Shown here in pieces: positions 18,181 through 25,780 of a DNA stretch of 64,000 bases (its first letter is position 1; each line of letters opens with the position of its first letter). Location of the stretch: NCBI RefSeq assembly GCF_000384415.1, contig NZ_ARVU01000001.1:2170001-2234000 (forward strand), given 5' to 3'. The DNA is from Cycloclasticus pugetii PS-1 (GTDB lineage: Bacteria > Pseudomonadota > Gammaproteobacteria > Methylococcales > Cycloclasticaceae). Made by a program: the position numbers and the translations under genes. The notes under the pieces were generated by a model. The model saw only the letters and a list, made by a program, of their open reading frames with translations. It was not told where the DNA came from and did no database searches.

Positions 18181-18885
18181 TTACTCTTTTATCTCTTGCA
18201 GTGAGTTAAGCCGTTTGGCAACCAGCTCCCCAAGGTGCTCTAAAAACAAGGTACCCATGGTTGTGTGAAAACGGTCTGAATCCTTACTGCCTATGGCCAA
18301 TATGCCATCTTGTTGGGCGACCTTGAGTGGAATCAGCGCAGCAGACTTAACCTCATCCGCTTGTTGATTAAACAACGCCTTCGCCTGTGCGTGTGTCGGC
18401 AAGCCACACTTAATCTTCTGTGACTCAAGCAAGCGTTTAAAATGCTCTAACTGAGGATTATCTTTTTGCCAGAGAACATCACTGATGGGGAAGACACTGT
18501 CGCTATTTTCGTCTACTAAGCGAATAGCAAAAAACTCTGCACCGAAACATTCTCGCAGGGTGTCATCAAGTGTTGCGAATACATCTTCCACACAACGAGC
18601 ATCAATTAATGTGGTTGTTAACTGCTGCATCCGCCCGAATAAGGCATCATTTTCACGCGCAATCGCTAACAGGCCTTCAAGTTGCTTTTGAGACTTTTCG
18701 TTTTTATCTCGTAAAATTGCTAGTTGACGCATCGTAAGAGAAACCACGCCACCGTGCTGCTCTACCACTTGAATATCGTCGAGTAACTCTGGATATTGAT
18801 TAAAAAAATCTGGTGTGGTTAACAAGTATTCACGGACTTGTTCAGCCGTTAACCCTTCTGTTGTTGCAGTTGCTTGTGTACTCAT
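18181..18885 (-). CDS. DUF484 family protein
   Basis: 234 residues. An N-terminal helical segment (VREYLLTTPDFFNQYPELLDDI), a coiled coil (about 50-85), and a GAF-like C-terminal domain (about 90-230) define DUF484, which almost always lies between dapF and xerC in gammaproteobacteria. Its function is not established. The start overlaps the dapF stop as ATGA. Confidence 0.93.
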   Translation of the reverse strand: MSTQATATTEGLTAEQVREYLLTTPDFFNQYPELLDDIQVVEQHGGVVSLTMRQLAILRDKNEKSQKQLEGLLAIARENDALFGRMQQLTTTLIDARCVEDVFATLDDTLRECFGAEFFAIRLVDENSDSVFPISDVLWQKDNPQLEHFKRLLESQKIKCGLPTHAQAKALFNQQADEVKSAALIPLKVAQQDGILAIGSKDSDRFHTTMGTLFLEHLGELVAKRLNSLQEIKE

Positions 18886-19709
18886 ATATCAATCATACCA
18901 TCAAAAACAAATGTCGCCGGCCCGCTCATCATTACCGGAGCCCCTTCACCTTGCCAATCAATCGTTAATTCGCCACCGGTTAGGGCAACCGTTGTTGGCG
19001 TGGTTACTTTACCCAATCGAACTGCGGCAACAACCGCCGCACAAGCACCGCTTCCACAAGCCAAGGTTTCACCGGCGCCGCGCTCATAAACACGTAATGC
19101 GAGGCTATCCGGCCCCGTTATTTCACTAAAACCAATATTCGCCCGCTCTGGGAAAAGGCTATGACTTTCCAGCGCGGCGCCCACTGCCTCGACCTCTGCT
19201 GTCGCGACATTTTCAACTTGAAGTACTGCATGAGGATTACCCATTGATAACGCTGAAAACGCTACGGTCCTATCCAATACATCAACGCTGTATTGTAATT
19301 GTTGTTGCTTCGCTATTAATGGAACATTTGCCGGGTCGAGTTTTGGAACCCCCATATCAACCGTTACCAACTGTTCCTCATTAACCGTTAAAACCAACTC
19401 ACCGGCGTCTGTTTCCACTCGAATTGAGCGTTTATTGGTTAAGCCTTTTTGTGTCACGAATAGCGCAAAACAACGTGCGCCATTACCACACTGAGAAACC
19501 TCACTACCATCTGCGTTATAAATAACATAACGAAAGTCCGCACTCATTTTTGCCGGTTCTACTAAGAGTAGTTGGTCAAAGCCAATACCGTAGTGGCGAT
19601 CGGCTAAGGCTTTAATTTGCTCGGCCGTTAGCTGAACCGTTTGGTTTATGGCATCAATAACAACAAAGTCATTACCTAAGCCATGCATTTTACTAAAGTT
19701 AATTAACAA
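18882..19709 (-). CDS. dapF: Diaminopimelate epimerase
   Basis: 275 residues (E. coli 274). Converts LL- to meso-diaminopimelate for lysine and peptidoglycan. The two catalytic cysteines are C74 (CGNGARC) and C218 (ACGSGAC). The start is TTG, with GAGG 7 bases upstream inside the lysA tail; the reading begins MLINFSKMHGLGNDF as in homologues. It overlaps lysA by 7 bases, which suggests translational coupling. Confidence 0.97.
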   Translation of the reverse strand: MLINFSKMHGLGNDFVVIDAINQTVQLTAEQIKALADRHYGIGFDQLLLVEPAKMSADFRYVIYNADGSEVSQCGNGARCFALFVTQKGLTNKRSIRVETDAGELVLTVNEEQLVTVDMGVPKLDPANVPLIAKQQQLQYSVDVLDRTVAFSALSMGNPHAVLQVENVATAEVEAVGAALESHSLFPERANIGFSEITGPDSLALRVYERGAGETLACGSGACAAVVAAVRLGKVTTPTTVALTGGELTIDWQGEGAPVMMSGPATFVFDGMIDI

Positions 19710-20974
19710 CCTGCGTCCTCAGTTTCATTCGGTAATAGTGCTTCGTTTTGCCATAAGCTTTCTAACCGTTGTCGTGCGCCAATTAAGTGGATCTGCTCTC
19801 CATCCACCATAACCTCAGCAGCACTTGGTCTTGAATTGTAATTCGAGCTCATTGTGAACCCATAAGCGCCCGCAGAACGGACCGCTAATAAATCGCCTTC
19901 TTCAATAGCCAGCTCACGGTCTTTTCCTAAAAAATCACCTGTTTCACAAACTGGACCAACAATATCATAACAAGCTGTTTTAGCTGTTGACGTTAAATTA
20001 ACAGGCACAATATTTTGCCACGCTTGATATAGTGCAGGGCGCATCAAGTCATTCATCGCTGCATCTACAATAGCAAACCGCTTACCTTCTACCGGTTTAA
20101 TATATTCAACCTTAGTCACTAAAATACCTGCATTTCCGGCAATTGCACGGCCTGGTTCTAATAATATTTCATAGGGCAGATCGCCTAGCTTTTGGTACAA
20201 GGCTTTTACATAGTCGGCAGGCAATGGTGGTTGCTCGTCTCGATAACAAATACCAAGACCTCCACCTAAATCCAGATGATCAATACGAATACCCACACCT
20301 TGTAACCGATCCAATAAACTTAATACCCGATCCAGCGCATCCACAAACGGCGCAACATCCGTTAACTGCGAGCCTATATGGCAATCTAAGCCCGTAATAT
20401 TCAAATGCGGCAACGCATTCGCGCGTTGATACTCCATAAAGGCTGTTTCAATATCTAAGCCAAATTTATTTTCTTTTAACCCCGTAGAAATATAAGGGTG
20501 CGTTTGCGCATCTACATCAGGGTTAACGCGAATAGAAATATTCGCAATATGACCTAACTCACCCGCAATTTCATTGATACGGTCTAACTCTGCAGAGACT
20601 TCCACATTAAAACAACGAATACCAACGTCTAACGCCCTGCGTATTTCATCATGCCGTTTACCAACCCCTGAGAAAACAATTTTTTCAGGCTGCCCACCCG
20701 CTGTTAACACACGTTCTAACTCACCGATAGACACAATATCAAACCCTGAACCTAAGCGTGCTAGTACATTTAGCACCGCAATGTTCGAGTTCGCTTTAAC
20801 CGCATAACATATTAAGTGCGGACGTCCTTCAAAGGCTTGATCAAATGCCTTCCAGTGGCGTTCCAATGTCGCCCGGGAATAAATATAGGTGGGGCTAGAG
20901 AATTGCTCTACGATTGATTGAACCGAAACATTTTCCGCAAAAAGTTGCTTATCTTGGTACTGAAAATAATCCAT
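19703..20974 (-). CDS. lysA: Diaminopimelate decarboxylase
   Basis: 423 residues. PLP-dependent fold-III enzyme making L-lysine from meso-diaminopimelate. K60 in CYAVKANSN carries the cofactor; LDLGGGLGI and EPGRAIAGNAG bind phosphate; CETGDFLGK holds the active-site cysteine of the other subunit. It overlaps the lptM stop by one base (TAATG). Confidence 0.97.
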   Translation of the reverse strand: MDYFQYQDKQLFAENVSVQSIVEQFSSPTYIYSRATLERHWKAFDQAFEGRPHLICYAVKANSNIAVLNVLARLGSGFDIVSIGELERVLTAGGQPEKIVFSGVGKRHDEIRRALDVGIRCFNVEVSAELDRINEIAGELGHIANISIRVNPDVDAQTHPYISTGLKENKFGLDIETAFMEYQRANALPHLNITGLDCHIGSQLTDVAPFVDALDRVLSLLDRLQGVGIRIDHLDLGGGLGICYRDEQPPLPADYVKALYQKLGDLPYEILLEPGRAIAGNAGILVTKVEYIKPVEGKRFAIVDAAMNDLMRPALYQAWQNIVPVNLTSTAKTACYDIVGPVCETGDFLGKDRELAIEEGDLLAVRSAGAYGFTMSSNYNSRPSAAEVMVDGEQIHLIGARQRLESLWQNEALLPNETEDAGC

Positions 20975-21093
20975 TACAAACCTAATTCTTGTGCGATTTG
21001 ATTACTCGGCATATACAGCGGCCCTTTCTGTCCACAAGCAGCTAGCATGGCCAGTAACCCACAAATTAGCATCATTTTTAATAAACGCGACAT
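20974..21093 (-). CDS. lptM: LptM/YifL-type small lipoprotein (39 aa)
   Basis: A 39-residue lipoprotein. The signal peptide has the lipobox LAAC, then GQKGPLYMP, the hallmark of YifL, renamed LptM in E. coli, which assists assembly of the LptDE lipopolysaccharide translocon. AAAGGGT precedes the ATG. Its stop overlaps the lysA start, matching the conserved lptM-lysA-dapF order. Confidence 0.9.
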   Translation of the reverse strand: MSRLLKMMLICGLLAMLAACGQKGPLYMPSNQIAQELGL

Positions 21094-21190
21094 TTTGTAC
21101 CCTTTAATTATTTCAGTAATCGACAGTATAAACGTTTGGCATTTTTTGGCATACTCTAACCCTTTCTAGAAACCAATTGAACCTATCGCC

Positions 21191-21862
21191 ATGCTAGCTA
21201 CCCGACTTCCTGCCATTATCTCAAACCCAAACACACCTATTCGTTGTTCCGTTATTTGGCTACATGGCCTAGGCGCTAATGGCAATGATTTTGCACCCAT
21301 CGTATCTGAGCTAGGTATTCAAGATGAACTAGGCATACGGTTCGTCTTTCCTCATGCCCCTTCCATCGCGGTAACTATCAACGGCGGCGCTGTCATGCCC
21401 GCTTGGTATGACATTACCGAAATGGACTTAATGAAACGTGCCGACAATGCTGGCATTGTATCGTCAAGCAAAACCATTACTGACATGATCAATGACGAAA
21501 TCGCGACAGGCATTGAGCCTTCAAAAATTGTTATTGCTGGCTTTTCTCAAGGTGGGGTCATCGCTTTTGACGCAGGCCTACGCTTTCCTGAAACGCTTGC
21601 AGGCATTATGGCTCTTTCAACCTATATTCCTATGCAAGATACATTGCCAACCGCTGAACAAAGCGGTCACGCTAAGATTCCAATTTTCTATGGGCACGGT
21701 GACTTTGATCCTGTGATACCAATTGAACAAGCAGACTCATCACGCCGCTTTCTTGAAGCGTCAGGCTATTGTGTTGACTGGCATGCTTACCCGATGGAAC
21801 ACTCCGTTTGCCCACAAGAAATTCATCACATTAAAGATTGGTTAACAACCGTGCTGTCTTGA
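21191..21862 (+). CDS. Alpha/beta-hydrolase carboxylesterase (acyl-protein-thioesterase-like)
   Basis: 223 residues. Phospholipase/carboxylesterase family: the oxyanion segment WLHGLGANGNDF, nucleophile S119 in AGFSQGG, D172 in HGDFDPVIP and H203 in PMEHSVCPQE form the triad. No signal peptide, so it is cytoplasmic. Homologues hydrolyse short acyl esters; the natural substrate is unknown. It is divergent from lptM with about 97 bases between the starts. Confidence 0.92.
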   Translation: MLATRLPAIISNPNTPIRCSVIWLHGLGANGNDFAPIVSELGIQDELGIRFVFPHAPSIAVTINGGAVMPAWYDITEMDLMKRADNAGIVSSSKTITDMINDEIATGIEPSKIVIAGFSQGGVIAFDAGLRFPETLAGIMALSTYIPMQDTLPTAEQSGHAKIPIFYGHGDFDPVIPIEQADSSRRFLEASGYCVDWHAYPMEHSVCPQEIHHIKDWLTTVLS

Positions 21863-21996
21863 CAAGCACTGACTTTTTATCAAAAAAAAATTTCCTTCGA
21901 TAACAGCACAAGCCCAATAAAGACGGAGACCCTCATTCACCCATTTCATTTGGACATCGCCACACTTTCAAACAAAACCCTAATATGATTTCCCCG

Positions 21997-22029
21997 TTTA
22001 AGGCTTCCTTAATATTACGTCACTACAAT
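21997..22029 (+). promoter_or_regulatory. PmrA-box-like direct repeat and -10 before eptC
   Basis: TTTAAG, five bases, CTTAAT (21997-22013) fits the YTTAAK-N5-YTTAAK pattern I recall for PmrA boxes. A -10-like TACAAT follows at 22024-22029, putting the -35 inside the repeat, as at activator-dependent promoters. It lies 32 bases before the eptC ATG. No pmrAB genes are in the window. Confidence 0.4.
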
Positions 22030-22061
22030 GCAAACCATGCATCTACTGATATAGGAACCTT

Positions 22062-23756
22062 ATGTCATCAAACTTTAGTTGGAAATCGTTAGGCAAGCTT
22101 TACCTGTATTTTTTTTATTTCTCTGGGTTAAGCCAAATCTTAATTTATGCTGCAGGCATGTCAAATACAGTTGGCATACGGCAAGCTTTATTTATATCGA
22201 CTATTTGGCTGGTTCCCAATTTAATTTGGCCTCAATATACGCGCAAAATTTCAGCCTTTATTGGCCTATTAATTTGGCCTGCCTCTCTAGTTAGCCTCAG
22301 TTATTTTTACATCTACGGGCAAGATTTTTCTCAAAGCGTACTTTTCATCATTTTTGAATCAAATGTCTCAGAAAGTAAGGAATTTATAGAATCATACCTT
22401 GATTATAAAATCATTCTCTTGGCTATCACTCATGCTCTCACGGGTATCTACTTATGGCGCCAAATAACGCCCGTTTATCTACCTAGATTAAATAAGCTCA
22501 TTACTATTTGTATTGTTTCACTGATCTTTGGAGGTGGTTTTTTAAAACCCCTCATCGTTTATGGCAAAAGCTGGGATTATTCTATTAAATCATTTCAAGA
22601 TAAAATTGAGCCTGCGGCACCTTGGAATATGATTGCTGGTTATTTTAAATACACAAAAGTGTTAGACGCAATGAATGAACAGTTGGCGGAAAGCACTCAA
22701 ATACCGCCTCTAAGTAACCTTGTTTATTCAAATAATAAGCAAACCATGGTGCTTGTCATAGGAGAGTCAACTAACTCACAAAGAATGAGTTTATATGGGT
22801 ACTCTCGCCACACAACTCCTCTGTTAGATAATATGCAGCACGAATTACTGACATATACCGATGTGATTAGCCCAAGACCTTCTACAATTGAAGCTTTACA
22901 ACAAGTGCTAACATTCGCCGACCAGAAAAACCCTGATGTTTACTTAACCAAGCCAACTCTAATAAACATGATGCGTCAAGCTGGTTATAAATCGCTTTGG
23001 ATTACAAACCAACAAACACAAACAAAGCGCAACACCTTATTACTCACCTTCTCCCAGCAAGCAGATGAGCAAGTATATTTAAACAACAACCGTGTTCAAA
23101 ACTCTAGTCAGCTTGATGATGGTGTCCTAAAGCCATTCAAAAACGCCTTAAGTAATAGTGATGGCCCAACATTTATTGTCGTACACCTACTTGGGACGCA
23201 CCGTAAATACAATTATCGTTATCCAGAAAGTTTCAAACAATTTACTGGTCGCGCTGGTATGCCAGACTGGGTACCAGATGAACACGCTGAGGAATACAAT
23301 GATTATGATAACGCTATCTTATTCAATGACTACGTTGTCTCAAGCTTAATTAACATTCTAAAAGAGACCTCAACAAACAGTTCTTTAGTGTATTTCTCAG
23401 ATCATGGAGAAGAAGTTTACGACACAAAAGATGATTTATTTTGTGGCAGGAATGAAGGCAAACCAACACCCGCAATGTATACCGTCCCTTTTATTGCCTG
23501 GCTATCTCCTGAATGGAAAAAAATGCATCCAACCTCTTCAATTCAAAAAACCCTAAACCACCCTTATCAAACGTCTGACTTTATTTATAGTTGGGCTGAC
23601 TTGGCAGGCATAGATTTCATAGGTAATAACCCGACTAGAAGTATCTTTAATAAACATTTTATTGCTAGGAAACGTATGATTGGTTCACCATTCACCCCAA
23701 AGAAAATGATTGATTTTGTTTCTATCTCTCACAAACAAGAACTTACGCTAAATTAA
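22062..23756 (+). CDS. eptC: EptC/CptA-type phosphoethanolamine transferase
   Basis: 564 residues. Inner-membrane enzyme with about five N-terminal hydrophobic segments (about 12-160) and a periplasmic sulfatase-fold domain. VIGEST (E235), SRPSTIEALQQ (nucleophile T275), HLLGTHRKYNYRYP and FSDHGEE give the metal and catalytic residues. The sequence around these motifs is closest to E. coli EptC/CptA, which adds phosphoethanolamine to core heptose, rather than to EptA or MCR, so the target is probably LPS core. The product, diacylglycerol, would be recycled by DgkA, encoded 33 bases downstream. A PmrA-like site lies upstream. Confidence 0.92.
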   Translation: MSSNFSWKSLGKLYLYFFYFSGLSQILIYAAGMSNTVGIRQALFISTIWLVPNLIWPQYTRKISAFIGLLIWPASLVSLSYFYIYGQDFSQSVLFIIFESNVSESKEFIESYLDYKIILLAITHALTGIYLWRQITPVYLPRLNKLITICIVSLIFGGGFLKPLIVYGKSWDYSIKSFQDKIEPAAPWNMIAGYFKYTKVLDAMNEQLAESTQIPPLSNLVYSNNKQTMVLVIGESTNSQRMSLYGYSRHTTPLLDNMQHELLTYTDVISPRPSTIEALQQVLTFADQKNPDVYLTKPTLINMMRQAGYKSLWITNQQTQTKRNTLLLTFSQQADEQVYLNNNRVQNSSQLDDGVLKPFKNALSNSDGPTFIVVHLLGTHRKYNYRYPESFKQFTGRAGMPDWVPDEHAEEYNDYDNAILFNDYVVSSLINILKETSTNSSLVYFSDHGEEVYDTKDDLFCGRNEGKPTPAMYTVPFIAWLSPEWKKMHPTSSIQKTLNHPYQTSDFIYSWADLAGIDFIGNNPTRSIFNKHFIARKRMIGSPFTPKKMIDFVSISHKQELTLN

Positions 23757-23789
23757 CCGTCAAATACTAACTTTTCTTAGGAAACCACC

Positions 23790-24149
23790 TTGGCCGGACA
23801 AAACTTAAAGGGTATACAACGGCTAAAAGCAGCTTGGAGCAACTCGCTGGCAGGAGTAAAGGCATGTTGGGCACATGAAGAAGCCTTTAGACAGGAGGTA
23901 GTACTGACTGTACTAGCCACCCCCTTAGCCTTTTATATCACCGAGATACCTACTGAAAGAGCCTTGCTTATCGGTAGTTTGCTACTTCTCCTTATAATAG
24001 AATTAATAAATTCTGCAGTCGAAGCAACGGTAGATAGAATCGGGCTCGAGTACCACGAGTTATCTGGAAAGGCTAAAGATATAGCTTCAGCTGCCGTATT
24101 ATTCGGCAGCTTATTAGTTGCTTTAACCTGGCTTTTAATTCTACTTTAA
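23790..24149 (+). CDS. dgkA: Diacylglycerol kinase
   Basis: 119 residues (E. coli 121). Small trimeric membrane kinase with three spans. The signature ELINSAVEATVDRIG followed by SGKAKDIASAAV holds the metal and ATP residues. The start is TTG with AGGA 7 bases upstream; no ATG fits. It follows eptC directly on the same strand, and phosphorylates the diacylglycerol released from phosphatidylethanolamine by phosphoethanolamine transferases, returning it to phospholipid synthesis. Confidence 0.95.
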   Translation: MAGQNLKGIQRLKAAWSNSLAGVKACWAHEEAFRQEVVLTVLATPLAFYITEIPTERALLIGSLLLLLIIELINSAVEATVDRIGLEYHELSGKAKDIASAAVLFGSLLVALTWLLILL

Positions 24150-24197
24150 ATACAATAATCTATTGTTAACTCTCTTCTTTCACTAAACATACAAACC

Positions 24198-25079
24198 ATG
24201 AACCTTCGGGATTTAAAATACATTGTTGCTGTCGCAGAAACAAAAAGCTTTGTTAAGGCCGCCGAACAATGCTTTGTTAGCCAACCCACGTTGAGCATGC
24301 AAATTAAAAAGCTCGAAAATTCATTAAATATTAAAATTTTTGAACGTAACAACAAACATGTTTTAGTCACCGAGATAGGCAAGCAGGTTATTGAAACGGC
24401 AAAGCGTATCTTGCAAGATGCTGAACACATCAGCATTTTAGCAAAACATGAACAAGACCCTTTCGCCGGTGATTTTACATTAGGCGCATTTCCTACCATC
24501 GCCCCTTATATTCTTCCCAAACTAATTCCACTTATTAAAAAAAAGCTTCCTAACCTGCGTTTAATCTTAGTAGAAGAAAAAACTGACATCTTGCTCCATA
24601 AACTAAAAACGGGGCTCATCGATGCAGCACTACTAGCCGGCCCTATCCATGATGAAAGCTTGATCGCAGAAAATTTATTTGATGACGAATTTAAACTCGC
24701 TGTGGCAACGAACCATCCGTTAGCCGAACAAACCATCATTAATCCAGATGAATTAACCAATCAACCCTTGCTCTTATTAGACGAAGGGCACTGTCTAAGA
24801 GACCAGGCCTTACAGTTTTGCCAGCTCAGCGGTATAGATGAAGAACAAAATGTAAGGGCCACCAGCCTTGAAACATTGAGACAAATGGTCATTGCTGGCA
24901 CAGGCATTACGTTTATACCTACGATTGCGATTCAAAACAATGATGACAATATTCGCTACATACCTTTTGAAGAACCTAAACCGAAACGCACTATTTATTT
25001 AGTCAGCCGACAAACAAACCCACGCACTGAGCTTATAAAACAGCTCAAAAACCTTTGTGTTAACAAAAATCAACTATAG
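24198..25079 (+). CDS. oxyR: Hydrogen-peroxide-sensing regulator OxyR
   Basis: 293 residues. LysR-type HTH at about 1-60 (AEQCFVSQPTLSMQIKKLE). The redox pair is at C199 and C208 in EGHCLRDQALQFC, exactly the E. coli OxyR positions, so peroxide should form the activating disulfide. It stands between dgkA and a peroxiredoxin gene, whose promoter carries an OxyR-like operator that begins at the last codons of oxyR. Likely activates that gene and others. Confidence 0.95.
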   Translation: MNLRDLKYIVAVAETKSFVKAAEQCFVSQPTLSMQIKKLENSLNIKIFERNNKHVLVTEIGKQVIETAKRILQDAEHISILAKHEQDPFAGDFTLGAFPTIAPYILPKLIPLIKKKLPNLRLILVEEKTDILLHKLKTGLIDAALLAGPIHDESLIAENLFDDEFKLAVATNHPLAEQTIINPDELTNQPLLLLDEGHCLRDQALQFCQLSGIDEEQNVRATSLETLRQMVIAGTGITFIPTIAIQNNDDNIRYIPFEEPKPKRTIYLVSRQTNPRTELIKQLKNLCVNKNQL

Positions 25080-25112
25080 ATAATACCTATTAAATTAATA
25101 ATAACAATTGAT
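25076..25112 (+). promoter_or_regulatory. OxyR operator upstream of the peroxiredoxin gene
   Basis: ATAGATAATACCTAT (25076-25090) matches the first half of the OxyR consensus ATAGnTnnnAnCTAT at every fixed position. Seven bases later a degenerate second half, ATAA-N7-TGAT, completes the 37-base spacing. It starts at the stop codon of oxyR and abuts a candidate -35 of the peroxiredoxin promoter. Confidence 0.65.
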
Positions 25113-25141
25113 TTTACCTGATAAAACATCAAGACTAAACT
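25113..25141 (+). promoter_or_regulatory. Candidate peroxiredoxin promoter
   Basis: TTTACC (25113-25118), 17 bases, TAAACT (25136-25141). Each hexamer matches the sigma-70 consensus at 4 of 6 positions. The weak promoter adjoining an OxyR site is what an activated gene would have. Confidence 0.4.
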
Positions 25142-25188
25142 ATCACTTGTAGCGATAAACCAACCATTTAAACCAATAGGAGATATCT

Positions 25189-25704
25189 ATGACACAATTA
25201 GTACCTCAGTGCACGTTCAAAACACGCGTAAGAGATACCAGCATTGAAGGTGACAACCCTTTTCGCTGGCAAGACCTCACAACAGATGACATCTTTGCTG
25301 GTAAAAAAATTGTTCTTTTTGCATTACCCGGTGCCTTTACACCCACTTGTTCAAGCACCCATCTACCGGGCTTTGAAGCCAAGCATGCAGAGTTAAAAGC
25401 AAAAGGTGTTGACGAAGTTTACTGCTTAAGCGTGAATGACGCCTTTACCATGTACCAATGGAGTAAAAACCTTGGTATTAAAAACGTGAAAATGCTACCC
25501 GATGGTAATGGTGAGTTCACACGTTTAATGAACATGCTGGTTAAAAAAGAGAACTTGGGCTTCGGTGAGCGTTCTTGGCGCTACGCTATGATCGTTGATG
25601 ATGGAAAGATCACTGCTTTATTCAGTGAACCAGGAAAAGAAGACAACTGCGCAGATGACCCTTTTACCTGCAGTGATGTTGATACTGTTCTTAAGCAACT
25701 TTAA
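25189..25704 (+). CDS. Peroxiredoxin (Prx5-like, AhpC/TSA superfamily)
   Basis: 171 residues. Peroxidatic cysteine C54 in PGAFTPTCSSTHLPGF, the Prx5 signature; conserved arginine in RSWRYAM. Further cysteines occur at C8, in EVYCLSVND and in the C-terminal DNCADDPFTCSD, so an intramolecular disulfide or glutathione-dependent cycle is possible. Reduces H2O2 and organic peroxides. AGGAGATATCT precedes the ATG. OxyR lies upstream, with its operator between the genes, and a strong terminator follows. Confidence 0.94.
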   Translation: MTQLVPQCTFKTRVRDTSIEGDNPFRWQDLTTDDIFAGKKIVLFALPGAFTPTCSSTHLPGFEAKHAELKAKGVDEVYCLSVNDAFTMYQWSKNLGIKNVKMLPDGNGEFTRLMNMLVKKENLGFGERSWRYAMIVDDGKITALFSEPGKEDNCADDPFTCSDVDTVLKQL

Positions 25705-25719
25705 ATTAAGCCTTACAAA

Positions 25720-25745
25720 CCCCCAGCCTTTTTAAAGGCTGGGGG
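25720..25745. terminator. Intrinsic terminator between prx and cyaA
   Basis: CCCCCAGCCTT and AAGGCTGGGGG form a perfect 11-bp stem with a short T/A loop, between the convergent peroxiredoxin and adenylate cyclase genes. GC-rich stem with moderately T-rich flanks. Confidence 0.85.
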
Positions 25746-25780
25746 CTCATTTCTTTAGTCGTCGTTAATACCTTAAAGCC

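Noticed and set aside
21985-22092. 35-codon frame starting in the eptC upstream region
   Set aside because: It runs over the promoter and eptC start, with no ribosome site.
22062-23756. MCR-type colistin resistance transferase
   Set aside because: Motifs such as SRPSTIEALQQ and HLLGTHRKYNYRYP follow EptC/CptA, which modifies LPS core, rather than MCR/EptA.
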